From JAAZBW01 sp035647855 (GTDB lineage: Bacteria; Actinomycetota; Actinomycetes; Actinomycetales; Actinomycetaceae), in NCBI GenBank assembly GCA_035647855.1, contig DASRMP010000074.1:1-46345 (forward strand): a DNA stretch of 46,345 nt, in the 5' to 3' direction. Below the pieces are notes generated by a model. The model saw only the letters and a program-made list of their open reading frames with translations, was not told where the DNA came from and ran no database searches. The stretch's first letter is position 1, and each line of letters opens with the position of its first letter. This document shows, piece after piece, positions 8,182-16,624 of the stretch. A program made the position numbers and the translations under genes.

Positions 8182-9234
8182 CTAGGGTGCGACGCCGACC
8201 GTGGTGAGGCCGGTGGACTCGGGCAGGCCGAGCGCCAGATTCATCGACTGGATCGCGGTGCCGGCCGTGCCCTTGCCAAGGTTATCGAGCGCGCACATCG
8301 CAATCACCCGTCCCGCATGCGCATCGACTCCGACCTGGACCAGCGCCTCGTTCGACCCGGCGACCATCGCTGTCGTGGGCCACGTACCCTCGGGGAGCAG
8401 TTGGACGAAAGGCTCATCCTCGTATGTGGCTGTCCAGGCTTCGCGCAAGGTCGTGGCGTCGCCGTCGTAGGAGGCGGTGACCGAGGCGAGGATGCCCCGC
8501 GACATGGGGACGAGGATCGGCTGGAAGGCGATCTTCGGGGTTTCCGCGCCCGAGACGCGCAGGTTCTGCTCGATCTCCGGGATGTGGCGGTGCGTGCCGC
8601 CGACTGCGTACGGCGCCGCGGAGCCGAGTGCCTCCGAGGCCATCAGGTGGGACTTCATGGCCTTGCCTGCGCCGGAGTAGCCGACGGCGAGAGTGGCGAC
8701 CATATCCGTGGTGTCCACGAGGTGCGCGCCCGGCTGGATGGCGAGCGTCACCGCCGCGACGTTGCACCCGGGGACCGCTATCCGCCGCGCACCGGCGAGG
8801 ACTTCGCGTTGTGCCGAGGGCGAGGTCTCGCCGTCGTGCAGGAGTTCGGGCAGCCCGTACGGCCAGGTCCCGGCGTGGGCCGAACCGTAGAAGGCCTCCC
8901 AGTCGGCGGCGTCCGTGAGCCGGAAATCGGCGCCGCAGTCGAGAATGAGCGCGTCACTGCCGAGCGCTTCGAGGGCCGCGGCAACCTCGCCCGATGCCCC
9001 GTGCGGGAGACCGAGGAACACGACGTCCGCCTGGGCGAGGGTCTCGGGATGGGTCTCCTCGATGACACGGCCCGCCAGCGGCCGCAGGTGGGGGTGGTGC
9101 TGCTCGAGTCGTGTTCCGGCCGAGGCCGCGGCGGTCAGCGGACCGATCTTCGCGTCCGGGTGGTTAAGGAGAAAACGCAGGATCTCGCCGCCCGCGTAGC
9201 CGGACGCGCCGGCGACGGCCACCGTGAAAGTCAT
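8182..9234 (-). CDS. argC: N-acetyl-gamma-glutamyl-phosphate reductase
   Basis: NADPH-dependent reduction of N-acetylglutamyl phosphate to the semialdehyde. The Rossmann motif GASGYAGGE is at residues 9-17 and the catalytic cysteine is Cys157 in PGCN. The PGCNVAAV form, in place of PGCYPTA, is one I recall from Micrococcales. I chose the ATG at 9234, which gives MTFTVAVAGASGYAG and 350 residues; an ATG 12 nt upstream is in frame and possible. No Shine-Dalgarno sequence is present, but TATGCT lies 7 nt upstream, so the transcript may be leaderless. First gene of the argCJBD operon, divergent from the oxidoreductase gene. Confidence 0.94.
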   Translation of the reverse strand: MTFTVAVAGASGYAGGEILRFLLNHPDAKIGPLTAAASAGTRLEQHHPHLRPLAGRVIEETHPETLAQADVVFLGLPHGASGEVAAALEALGSDALILDCGADFRLTDAADWEAFYGSAHAGTWPYGLPELLHDGETSPSAQREVLAGARRIAVPGCNVAAVTLAIQPGAHLVDTTDMVATLAVGYSGAGKAMKSHLMASEALGSAAPYAVGGTHRHIPEIEQNLRVSGAETPKIAFQPILVPMSRGILASVTASYDGDATTLREAWTATYEDEPFVQLLPEGTWPTTAMVAGSNEALVQVGVDAHAGRVIAMCALDNLGKGTAGTAIQSMNLALGLPESTGLTTVGVAP

Positions 9235-9241
9235 GCGAGTG

Positions 9242-9271
9242 AGCATACGACGCGGCGCATATATGCACCAA
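9242..9271 (-). promoter_or_regulatory. argC promoter with a palindromic ArgR-like operator
   Basis: On the minus strand TTGGTG (9271-9266), an 18-nt spacer and TATGCT (9247-9242) form a possible promoter that starts transcription at the argC start codon. The perfect palindrome GCATATATGC (9257-9266) sits in and next to the spacer and shares the TGCATA half site seen at argR/argF, so ArgR control is likely. Confidence 0.45.
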
Positions 9272-9305
9272 GCCGTTGCTGCGCACGTAGTGGAAGAATG
9301 GCTCC

Positions 9306-10286
9306 ATGTACGCAATCGTTGCTCAGCGGCCCGGGAACCCCGATGTCCTTGAATGGACGGAGGTGCCGGACGCGTCAGCCGGCGAAGGCGAGGTTCTCGT
9401 ACAGCTCGAGGCCGCCGGTGTGAACTTCATCGACACCTACGAGCGTTCGGGCGTCTATCCTTCGGAGTTTCCGCTCATTCCCGGTCTCGAGGGCGCCGGG
9501 CGGGTGGTCGCCGTGGGCGAGGGCGTGACGGACGTGACCGAGGGGCAGATCGTGGCGTGGACGAACGTGCCGCGCTCGTACGCCGAACTCGTGGCCGTGC
9601 CGGCGCGCAGAACCCTTCCCGTGCCGGATGGCGTTCCGGCCGAGGTCGCGGCCGCCGTGCCGCTGCAGGGCATGACGGCTCACTATCTCGTGAACTCGGT
9701 GTATGAGGTGCGGCCCGGGACCACGATTCTGATCACTGCGGGCGCGGGCGGAGTGGGCAGGATCGTGACCCAGCTCGCGAAGTCGAAGGGCGCCACGGTC
9801 ATTGCCACGGTGGGCAGGCCGGAGAAGACCGAAATCGCGCGCGCGGCCGGGGCGGACCATGTGGTCGAACTCTCGGAACTGGACGACCCGGCGGTCGGCA
9901 TCCCGGGCCTGGTCCGCGAGATCGTGCCCGGGGGCGTCGACGTCGCATACGACGGCATCGGGAAGGCCACATTCGACGGGACGCTGGGGAGCGTCCGGCG
10001 CCGCGGACTGCTGGTGCTGTTCGGCGGCGCGTCGGGCCAGGTGCCGCCGTTCGATCTCCAGCGACTCAACAGGGCCGGCTCGCTGTTCGTGACGCGCCCG
10101 ACTCTCAGCGATTACATCGTCACTCGCGAGGAACTCACCTGGCGGGCCGCCGAACTGTTCAATGCGGCGCTGGAGGGCAACCTCGATTTCGAGATCGGAA
10201 AGAGCGTCGCACTCCAGGACGCGGCCGAGGCGCACCGCGCCTTGGAGTCCGGTGAGTCGACGGCGAAGGTGATTCTGCGGGCGTAG
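9306..10286 (+). CDS. NADPH:quinone reductase-like oxidoreductase
   Basis: Medium-chain dehydrogenase/reductase of the zeta-crystallin/quinone oxidoreductase type. A GroES-like N-terminal half is followed by a Rossmann domain with the AGAGGVG dinucleotide motif at residues 145-151. The zinc ligands of alcohol dehydrogenases are absent, which fits the zinc-free quinone reductase branch, and the 326-residue length is typical. NVNF-type motif GVNFIDTYERSGVY at 38-51 is a family hallmark. GGAAG is visible 9 nt before the ATG. The gene is divergent from argC and convergent with the flavodoxin gene, with only 3 bp between stop codons. The natural substrate is unknown. Confidence 0.88.
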   Translation: MYAIVAQRPGNPDVLEWTEVPDASAGEGEVLVQLEAAGVNFIDTYERSGVYPSEFPLIPGLEGAGRVVAVGEGVTDVTEGQIVAWTNVPRSYAELVAVPARRTLPVPDGVPAEVAAAVPLQGMTAHYLVNSVYEVRPGTTILITAGAGGVGRIVTQLAKSKGATVIATVGRPEKTEIARAAGADHVVELSELDDPAVGIPGLVREIVPGGVDVAYDGIGKATFDGTLGSVRRRGLLVLFGGASGQVPPFDLQRLNRAGSLFVTRPTLSDYIVTREELTWRAAELFNAALEGNLDFEIGKSVALQDAAEAHRALESGESTAKVILRA

Positions 10287-10289
10287 GTC

Positions 10290-10799
10290 TCAGCCTTCAC
10301 CCGGGGCCAGGTGCTCCCGGAGATCGTGGCCGATGCCGCGCGCCCAGGCGCGAATCTTCTCCCACTCGCGGAAGTCGCCTTCAGGCGCGTTGCCCAGCCG
10401 CGCGACCGAACGCTCGCGCAGCGTGAGCGCACCGAGGTTCATCCGGCCCTTGAAGGTCTGATGATCAATCGGGCCGAGCTTGCCAAGGATCTCACCGAGC
10501 CGCCGCGGGTCCTGCACGTTTCCGATCGGTACACCGGACAGACCCACGGAGAACACCCACAGGGGTAGTCCGCGAAGTTCGGTCTCGTAGTGCCTGACGA
10601 AGTTCCGCGCGGTCTCCATCCACTGGGACATGTAGACCGCAGAGCCGAGCACCACGGCGCCGACTCCGTCCAGATTGTCCACGTCGCCGGGTGTCACCCG
10701 CCTCGCCTCGAAACCCAGATCGGCGAGTTCCTCGGTAATGGCCGTTCCCACCTCGGCGGTGGATCCGTACTTCGACGAGACGACGACGAGAACCCTCAT
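10290..10799 (-). CDS. Flavodoxin-domain protein
   Basis: Small FMN-binding flavodoxin-fold protein of 169 residues. The N terminus MRVLVVVSSKYGSTAEV contains the phosphate-binding loop (SSKYGST, residues 8-14), followed by conserved GSAVYM in the middle of the fold. It resembles HemG-like and other menaquinone-linked flavodoxins, but the partner is not evident. The frame is open upstream for 14 more codons; I chose the ATG at 10799 because the flavodoxin strand starts there and a -10-like GACAAT lies exactly 6 nt upstream, as in other leaderless genes here. It is convergent with the quinone reductase-like gene, so the two may belong to related redox functions, though no direct link is shown. 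Confidence 0.8.
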   Translation of the reverse strand: MRVLVVVSSKYGSTAEVGTAITEELADLGFEARRVTPGDVDNLDGVGAVVLGSAVYMSQWMETARNFVRHYETELRGLPLWVFSVGLSGVPIGNVQDPRRLGEILGKLGPIDHQTFKGRMNLGALTLRERSVARLGNAPEGDFREWEKIRAWARGIGHDLREHLAPGEG

Positions 10800-10805
10800 A
10801 GGGCT

Positions 10806-10811
10806 ATTGTC
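10806..10811 (-). promoter_or_regulatory. -10 box of the flavodoxin gene, probably leaderless
   Basis: GACAAT on the minus strand is 6 nt from the ATG, with no ribosome binding site. It has the same spacing as the boxes at argF, hisD and lspA. Confidence 0.4.
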
Positions 10812-10905
10812 ACCCATCGAGTCGCGGCCGATTTCAGTCAATGGTCCCGCGTGGACGATCCGTCACGTCCGCCCTCACGGAGCCGTTGCCTCACTTGGTC
10901 CACCA

Positions 10906-13449
10906 TCATCGCAACCTCGCATTCAACTCGTCCGCCGCCGCAGCGAGGACCGTCTCACGCACGCCGGCGATCTCCTCGGCGGAAAGTGTACGGTCCGGTG
11001 CCCGAAGGCGCAGCGCGAAGGCCAGCGACTTCAGGTCCGCACCGAGACTCTCGGAGCGGTAGTCGTCGAAGAGGCGCACATCCTCGGCGAGTTCGCCGGC
11101 GGCACGTCGCACGACATCGAGGGCCCGGGCGGCCGGAGTACTCGCTGCCATGACAAGCGCGATGTCCTCCTTGGCGGCCGGGAACGTGGACACCGGAGTG
11201 ACTTGGTGCTGGTCCTCGGGGACGGCGGCGAATATGGCATCGAGGTCGAGTTCGAACGCCACGCTGCGCTGGGGCAGGTCGAGCGCCTCCAGTGCTCGCG
11301 GATGCAGTTCGCCGGCGTGACCCACCACCGCGTCGCCTGCGCGGAGTTCCGCACAACGGCCGGGGTGCCACGGCGCCAGGGTGGCGGGCGCCGGCACGAG
11401 GTCCACGCCGACGGTCCGCCCCACCATCCGGGCGAGTTCGATGGCGTCACCCCAGTCCACCGCGCGGGCGTCGCCGAGCGCGCCGCCTGGCGCGAGCGGG
11501 CCGGCCGCCACCGCCGCAACGTGCCACGGCTGGGCCGGCACGGAGGCGTGAATTGCGGCGAGGTCGTCGTCGGAGGGAAGCTTCGCAAGAGGTGGGAGTG
11601 GCGACGGGCCGTGGGACTCCGGGCGCTTGGTGACCATGCCGCTCTCAACCACCGCGAGCGCGTTCCCGCGGCCCACGTTGCGCCGGGCGGCGTCCACGAG
11701 CGTCGCGAGCAGCGTGGAGCGCATGTACGGCTGGTCGTCCGCGATCGGGTTGGCGAGGCGCATCATGATTCGGCGCGGGTCGTCGGCGGGGACGTCCAGC
11801 TTCTCGTAGATGTCACCGGCGAACGGGTAGCTCAGCACCTCGTTCAGCCCGTGCTCGGCGAGCGCCCGCATGATCGCGCGACGGCGCCGCTGATCCGGCG
11901 TCAGGCCACGCCCGGCGGGCGCCGGCGGAACGACCGAGGGGATCTGGTCGTAGCCCCGGAGCCGCGCCACCTCCTCCACGATGTCGACGCCCTGGACGAG
12001 GTCGGGCCGCCACGTGGGGGCGATGACGGTGAGCTGGTCGCCGTCGCGTTGAACCCTGCACCCGATCTCTTCCATGGTCTCGACCACTTGCTCAACCGTG
12101 TAGTCGACGCCGACATGGCGGGCGGGCAGCATGCCGTCCATCCGGAAGGGCGCGGGTGCCGCAGTCGTATTGAGGTCCGTTCCCTCGGGATCGGCCACTC
12201 CCCCACCGTACTCGACCAGGAAGTCCACCACTCGCTGTGCAGCGACGGGTGCGAGCTCCGGGTCGACGCCACGCTCGAAGCGCTTCGCCGCCTCCGAGGG
12301 CAGCCTGTGGCGCCGGGACGAGCGGGCGACGGTCGAGGGGTCGAAGTGTGCCGCCTCGATGAGAACGTCGGTGGTGTCTGCGTCGATCTCGGTGGACGCC
12401 CCGCCCATCACGCCGGCGAAACCGAGCACGCGGTCTCCGCCGTCGTCGGTGATTAGGAGGTCCTCGGGATCGAGAGCGCGGTCGACGTCGTCGAGCGTGG
12501 TGAGGCGCTCGCCCGGGCGGGCCCGGCGGACCACGACGCCCTCGCGCATCTTGGCGAGGTCGTAGGCGTGGAGGGGCTGCCCGAGGTCGAGCATGACGTA
12601 GTTGGTGATGTCGACCGCAAGCGAGATCGGCCGCATGCCGGCCTCGGTGAGGCGGCGCTTCATCCAGTCCGGGCTGGGCGCGGCAGGGTCGACACCGCGC
12701 ACCACGCGCGTGACGAACCTGTCGCAGCCGACGTTGCCGTGCAGCGGGCGTTCATCCTGCACCGTGACGGGGAAGCCGGCGTCCGTGGCGGGCGCGGGCC
12801 GGATGAACGCGACGGGGTCGCGGAACGCATTCCCGGTGGAGTGCGAGTACTCGCGGGCGACGCCGCGCATCGAATAGCAGTAGCCGCGGTCCGGGGTGAC
12901 GTTGATCTCGAGGAGTTCGGTGCCGAGCCCGAGCCGCCGGAGCATGCTGGTGCCGACCGGCGGGATCTCACCCTCCGGCAGGAACTCGTCGAGCACGATG
13001 ATGCCGGTGTGGTCCTCGCCGAGTCCGAGTTCGAGCTCTGAGCAGATCATGCCGTCCGAGATGTGGCCGTAGGTCTTGCGCGCGGAGATCTCGAAGCCGC
13101 CCGGAAGGACCGTCCCGGGGAGTGCGACGAGGACGTTCTGGCCCTGCTCGAGGTTGGGCGCGCCGCAGATCACGCCGCGGCTCGGCACCGGGGCCGCCTC
13201 GGCCCCGGTCCCGGGGGCGTCGTTGAGTTCTCCGACGTCCACGCGCGCGTAGGAGATCGTCTTGTTCTTGTGGTTCAGGCGCTCGAGGGACACGACATGC
13301 CCGACGACGAGGTCACCGGTCACCTTGGCGGGAACGATCTGCTCTGGCTCGAGGCCGACCTTCACGAGGTCGGCGGCAAGCTTCGTGGCGTCAAGATCCG
13401 CGGGCACGTCCACGTGCTCGCGCAGCCATTCGATGGGGACGTAGGGCAT
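10906..13449 (-). CDS. pheT: Phenylalanyl-tRNA synthetase beta subunit
   Basis: Large subunit of the (alpha-beta)2 PheRS. The 847-residue chain shows, in order, an N-terminal piece starting MPYVPIEWLREHV, an EMAP/OB-like tRNA-binding domain (about 40-165, with VVGHVVSLERLNHKNK), the B3/B4 editing region, B5, a catalytic-like core lacking activity, and a C-terminal ferredoxin-fold anticodon-binding domain (roughly the last 95 residues). The editing domain removes wrongly charged tyrosine in this family. Its ATG overlaps the pheS stop codon by one base (TGATG), so the two subunits are translationally coupled. Confidence 0.97.
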   Translation of the reverse strand: MPYVPIEWLREHVDVPADLDATKLAADLVKVGLEPEQIVPAKVTGDLVVGHVVSLERLNHKNKTISYARVDVGELNDAPGTGAEAAPVPSRGVICGAPNLEQGQNVLVALPGTVLPGGFEISARKTYGHISDGMICSELELGLGEDHTGIIVLDEFLPEGEIPPVGTSMLRRLGLGTELLEINVTPDRGYCYSMRGVAREYSHSTGNAFRDPVAFIRPAPATDAGFPVTVQDERPLHGNVGCDRFVTRVVRGVDPAAPSPDWMKRRLTEAGMRPISLAVDITNYVMLDLGQPLHAYDLAKMREGVVVRRARPGERLTTLDDVDRALDPEDLLITDDGGDRVLGFAGVMGGASTEIDADTTDVLIEAAHFDPSTVARSSRRHRLPSEAAKRFERGVDPELAPVAAQRVVDFLVEYGGGVADPEGTDLNTTAAPAPFRMDGMLPARHVGVDYTVEQVVETMEEIGCRVQRDGDQLTVIAPTWRPDLVQGVDIVEEVARLRGYDQIPSVVPPAPAGRGLTPDQRRRRAIMRALAEHGLNEVLSYPFAGDIYEKLDVPADDPRRIMMRLANPIADDQPYMRSTLLATLVDAARRNVGRGNALAVVESGMVTKRPESHGPSPLPPLAKLPSDDDLAAIHASVPAQPWHVAAVAAGPLAPGGALGDARAVDWGDAIELARMVGRTVGVDLVPAPATLAPWHPGRCAELRAGDAVVGHAGELHPRALEALDLPQRSVAFELDLDAIFAAVPEDQHQVTPVSTFPAAKEDIALVMAASTPAARALDVVRRAAGELAEDVRLFDDYRSESLGADLKSLAFALRLRAPDRTLSAEEIAGVRETVLAAAADELNARLR

Positions 13450-14507
13450 CAGATTCCCCTTCCAAGCGAGGTGGTGCCGAACTGGGTGGAGAAGCGGACG
13501 TCTCCTTCAACGATGTCGTGCATGTCAGGGATGCCGTGGCGCAGCATCAGGGTCCGCTCCAGACCCATGCCGAACGCGAACCCGGAGTACACCTCGGGGT
13601 CGACGCCGCAGGCAAGGAGGACGTTCGGGTGCACCATGCCGCAGCCACCCCACTCGATCCAGCCGGCGCCGCCCTTCTTCTGTGGGAACCACAGGTCCAT
13701 CTCGGCGCTGGGTTCGGTGAACGGGAAGAAGCTCGGCCGCAGGCGAGTGCGCGCCTCGGGGCCGAACATCGCGCGCGCGAAGTGATCGAGGGTGCCGCGC
13801 AGGTGGGCCATCGTGATGCCCTTGTCCACGGCGAGTCCCTCCACCTGGTGGAAGACCGGGGTGTGCGACGCGTCGAGGGCGTCGGTGCGGAAGACCTTCC
13901 CGGGGACTGCGATGTAGAGAGGAAGCTCGCGCGTCAGCAGCTCGCGTGCCTGGACGGGCGAAGTGTGGGTGCGCAGGACCAGGTGTGAGTCATCGCCCTC
14001 GATGAAGAACGTGTCCTGCATCTGGCGCGCCGGGTGGTCGGGGCCGAAGTTGAGCGCATCGAAGTTGAACCACTCGTGTTCGAGTTCCGGGCCCTCGGCG
14101 ATCTCCCAGCTCATGGCAGTGAAGAAGTCGGAGATATCGTCGATGAGTGTGGAGAGCGGGTGACGGCTGCCGTAGGGGATGCGATTCGCGGGGATGGTGA
14201 CATCGACCGTCTCGTCCCGCAGCATCTGCTCGGCGGCCAGTGCCTCGAGTTCCACGGTCCGCTGCGCGATCGCCTTCTGGATACGCCCGCGGGACTGGCC
14301 GAGGAGCTTGCCCGCCGTTGCCTTGTCCTGCTTGGGGAGCTTGCCGATCGCACGGTTCGCCGAAGTCAGCGGGGCGTGGTCCCCGGTGTGGGCGAGCCTG
14401 GCCGCTTTGAGCTGTGCCAGATCGCCGGCGCCGGTGATCGCCTCGAGCGCGGACCCGACCGCGGCATTGACCGCCGCTTCGTCCAAGGGTGAGATCTCCT
14501 GCGACAT
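13449..14507 (-). CDS. pheS: Phenylalanyl-tRNA synthetase alpha subunit
   Basis: Catalytic class II subunit of PheRS. An N-terminal coiled coil (about 20-100) binds tRNA-Phe. The class II core follows, with HPL (motif 1 region), HTSPVQAREL, and the C-terminal FAFGMGLERTLML (motif 3). The ATG at 14507 (MSQEISPLDEAAV, 352 residues) is preferred to an upstream in-frame start because AGAAAGG lies at normal spacing upstream. The 138-nt region before it holds a direct TTCCTGTCCGC repeat (around 14562-14583) but no T-box or leader peptide rich in phenylalanine was seen. Confidence 0.97.
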   Translation of the reverse strand: MSQEISPLDEAAVNAAVGSALEAITGAGDLAQLKAARLAHTGDHAPLTSANRAIGKLPKQDKATAGKLLGQSRGRIQKAIAQRTVELEALAAEQMLRDETVDVTIPANRIPYGSRHPLSTLIDDISDFFTAMSWEIAEGPELEHEWFNFDALNFGPDHPARQMQDTFFIEGDDSHLVLRTHTSPVQARELLTRELPLYIAVPGKVFRTDALDASHTPVFHQVEGLAVDKGITMAHLRGTLDHFARAMFGPEARTRLRPSFFPFTEPSAEMDLWFPQKKGGAGWIEWGGCGMVHPNVLLACGVDPEVYSGFAFGMGLERTLMLRHGIPDMHDIVEGDVRFSTQFGTTSLGRGI

Positions 14508-14645
14508 GACTGCCTTTCTGTTGCCGGGGGTCAGTCTAGTCAGTGGCGCCGGGTGGCCCTGTTTCCTGTCCGCTTCCTGTCCGCGAGCGGTACGGAGCCC
14601 AGGCCAGGCGCGCGTGACGGGCGTCACGGCTGATACCTTCGAATC

Positions 14646-14729
14646 ATGTTGGTAGAAGTGGCACGCACCGCCCGGCTCGACGGATTACAGGCCGAACACG
14701 ACCGCCTCGCGGACCGCGTCCAGCAGTAG
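14646..14729 (+). CDS. Possible 27-residue leader ORF before the PfkB gene
   Basis: An ATG begins MLVEVARTARLDGLQAEHDR and continues for 27 codons to a TAG 3 nt before the TTG start of the kinase. A TACCTT-like -10 box lies 6 nt upstream of the ATG, so this ORF could be the start of a leaderless transcript with the kinase translated by coupling. The peptide is amphipathic and matches nothing I know. It may equally be chance sequence. Confidence 0.3.
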   Translation: MLVEVARTARLDGLQAEHDRLADRVQQ

Positions 14730-14732
14730 ACC

Positions 14733-15578
14733 TTGGCCACAAGAATCCTGGCGTGCGGCCTGACCACGGTCGACGCCACATACTCGGTCACGCAGGCGCC
14801 CGGACCGGACCAGAAGGTGGTCGCCTCTGGCGTGGGTTACGACGTGGGCGGACCTGCGGCGAACGCGGCGCGTACGGCGCACGCTCTCGGCGCCGAAGTC
14901 ACCCTCGTCACCGCGCTCGGCCGCTCGGCGTTCGCGGATCTCGCGCGGGAACGGCTCGAGGGGATCCGGCTCGTCGATGTCGCACCCGGCTGCCATGAAC
15001 TACCCGTCTCGACCGTGCTCGTGGACGCGCTGGGGCGGCGGGCCGTGGTCTCGGTCAACGCGACCCGCCTCCGGGTCACGGGCCCGGCTCCGATCGGCAT
15101 GAGTGACGCGGACGCGCTGCTAATCGACGGCCACCTCATGGAGCTTTCGATTGGGCTGGCGTCCGACGCGCGCCGTCGGGACGTCCCGACCGTGTTCGAC
15201 GGCGGCTCCTACAAGCCCGGAACGGAGGACTTGCTGGCGCATATCGACCTCGCGGCGGTGTCGGCCGACTTCGCGTTTCCGGGCGGCGGTGGCACGCTCC
15301 GGCAGCTCCTCGATCTCGGCGCGAGCGTGGCGATCCAGACGCACGGCGCGGGGCCAATCGAGGTGGCAACAGCCGGGGAGACGTTCGCCATGGAAGTGCC
15401 GAGCGTCGAGGTGGTGGACACGCTCGGAGCCGGTGACGTGTTCCACGGCGCCCTCGCCGTGGCCGCGGCACGCCGGATGAACCTGCGAGAGGCGATCGAG
15501 TTCGCGGAGGAGACGGCGGCGCAGTCCGTGCAGGCGCAGGGCGCGATGGGCTGGGCACAAGAGGCACGGCTCCGGTGA
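14733..15578 (+). CDS. PfkB-family carbohydrate or nucleoside kinase
   Basis: Ribokinase-fold sugar kinase of 281 residues. The N-terminal glycine pair motif appears as GYDVGGPAANAARTAHALG, typical of PfkB signature 1, and the C-terminal signature DTLGAGDVFHGAL contains the anion hole and catalytic Asp. The start is a TTG codon at 14733, needed to keep the first beta strand (ATRILACGLTTVD); no good ribosome binding site is seen, so coupling to the small upstream ORF is possible. The next gene encodes a nucleoside hydrolase, so a role in phosphorylating ribose or a nucleoside in salvage is a reasonable inference. The substrate is not defined. Confidence 0.85.
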   Translation: MATRILACGLTTVDATYSVTQAPGPDQKVVASGVGYDVGGPAANAARTAHALGAEVTLVTALGRSAFADLARERLEGIRLVDVAPGCHELPVSTVLVDALGRRAVVSVNATRLRVTGPAPIGMSDADALLIDGHLMELSIGLASDARRRDVPTVFDGGSYKPGTEDLLAHIDLAAVSADFAFPGGGGTLRQLLDLGASVAIQTHGAGPIEVATAGETFAMEVPSVEVVDTLGAGDVFHGALAVAAARRMNLREAIEFAEETAAQSVQAQGAMGWAQEARLR

Positions 15579-15598
15579 CGGCTTGACAGGATTACCCC

Positions 15599-16573
15599 AT
15601 GACCCCTGAGCGGCCCAACCAGATCCTTCTCGACTGCGACCCCGGCCACGACGACGCCCTCGCGATCCTCGTCGCGGCGGGACTCGAGGGCGTCGATGTC
15701 AGGTCGATCACGACTGTGGGAGGGAATCAGACCCTCGACCTCGTGACTCGCAACGCGCTCGCGGTATGCGCCGTCGCAGGGTACGACGCGGGGCGCCATC
15801 CGGTGGTCGCCGCCGGCCACGCCGGACCGTTTCTCCGTGAACTCGTTCCAGATCCGCGCACGCACGGCGCCACCGGCCTCGACGGGCCGGAGCTGCCGCC
15901 GCCGTCGTTCGAACTCGATCCGAGGCACGGCACCGACGTCATCGTCGAGACCATCATGGACGCCGAACCGGGAACGGTCACGCTCGTGCCGTGCGGCCCG
16001 CTCACCAACGTCGCCGCCGCGCTGCGCCGCGAGCCTGGCATTGCGAAGCGGGTGCGCGAGGTGGTCCTCATGGGCGGCGGATACACCCGGGGAAACGTCA
16101 CGGCAGCGGCCGAGTTCAACATCTGGTGTGATCCGGAGGCTGCCTCGATCGTGTTCTGCGCGCCGTGGCCGCTCACGATGGTCGGCCTGGAGGTCACCCA
16201 GCAGGCCCTCGCGACCCCGGCCGTCCGTGACAGGATCCGGGACCTCGGCAACGGCGCGGGGCGGTTCGTGTCCGAGATGCTCGACTTCTTCGCGGAGGCC
16301 TACCGGGTCAAACAGGGCTTCGCGTCGCCGCCGGTGCACGACGTGGTCGCGCTCCTGCGGGCGATTGAGCCCGGTCTTGTTCCGGTCACTCCCGCCACCG
16401 TGCGCATCGAGTTGCGCGGCGAGTTCACTCGTGGGATGACCGTCACGGACTTCCACGGCCGCGACGAACACGGCGTTGTCAGGCGGGTGGCGCCACGGCA
16501 CCAGGTGGCGACTGGGCTGGACTTCGAGGGCTTCTGGGACTCGGTCCTCGCGGCGCTCGCGCGGCTCCCCTGA
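15599..16573 (+). CDS. Nucleoside hydrolase
   Basis: Inosine-uridine-preferring nucleoside N-ribohydrolase family, which splits nucleosides into base and ribose. The calcium-binding N-terminal motif is DCDPGHDDA at residues 12-20 (usually DTDPGIDDA, so His replaces Ile). The conserved VTLVPCGPLTNVA and the VLMGGGY stretch follow, and the FNIWCDPEAA segment supplies further ligands. Length 324 residues, normal. AGGA lies 7 nt before the ATG. Next to the PfkB kinase it forms a two-gene plus-strand unit, convergent with the rRNA methyltransferase. Ribose released here could feed the kinase. Confidence 0.9.
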   Translation: MTPERPNQILLDCDPGHDDALAILVAAGLEGVDVRSITTVGGNQTLDLVTRNALAVCAVAGYDAGRHPVVAAGHAGPFLRELVPDPRTHGATGLDGPELPPPSFELDPRHGTDVIVETIMDAEPGTVTLVPCGPLTNVAAALRREPGIAKRVREVVLMGGGYTRGNVTAAAEFNIWCDPEAASIVFCAPWPLTMVGLEVTQQALATPAVRDRIRDLGNGAGRFVSEMLDFFAEAYRVKQGFASPPVHDVVALLRAIEPGLVPVTPATVRIELRGEFTRGMTVTDFHGRDEHGVVRRVAPRHQVATGLDFEGFWDSVLAALARLP

Positions 16574-16624
16574 CGCAACCGTGGTTCACTCCCCTGCGCC
16601 CCTGGCTCACTCCCCTGGGCCGAA
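16574..16624. other. Convergent gap with a short direct repeat
   Basis: Between the nucleoside hydrolase and the methyltransferase stop codons the sequence has two copies of a GGYTCACTCCCCTG unit (about 16582-16617). It contains no clear hairpin with a U tract. Confidence 0.4.

Noticed and set aside
10675..12456. 593-codon plus-strand frame
   Set aside because: It is antisense to pheT, has low-complexity Arg/His-rich translation and no recognisable domain.
14508..14645. T-box or phenylalanine leader peptide before pheS
   Set aside because: No T-box sequence, no Phe-rich peptide and no terminator/antiterminator pair were found.
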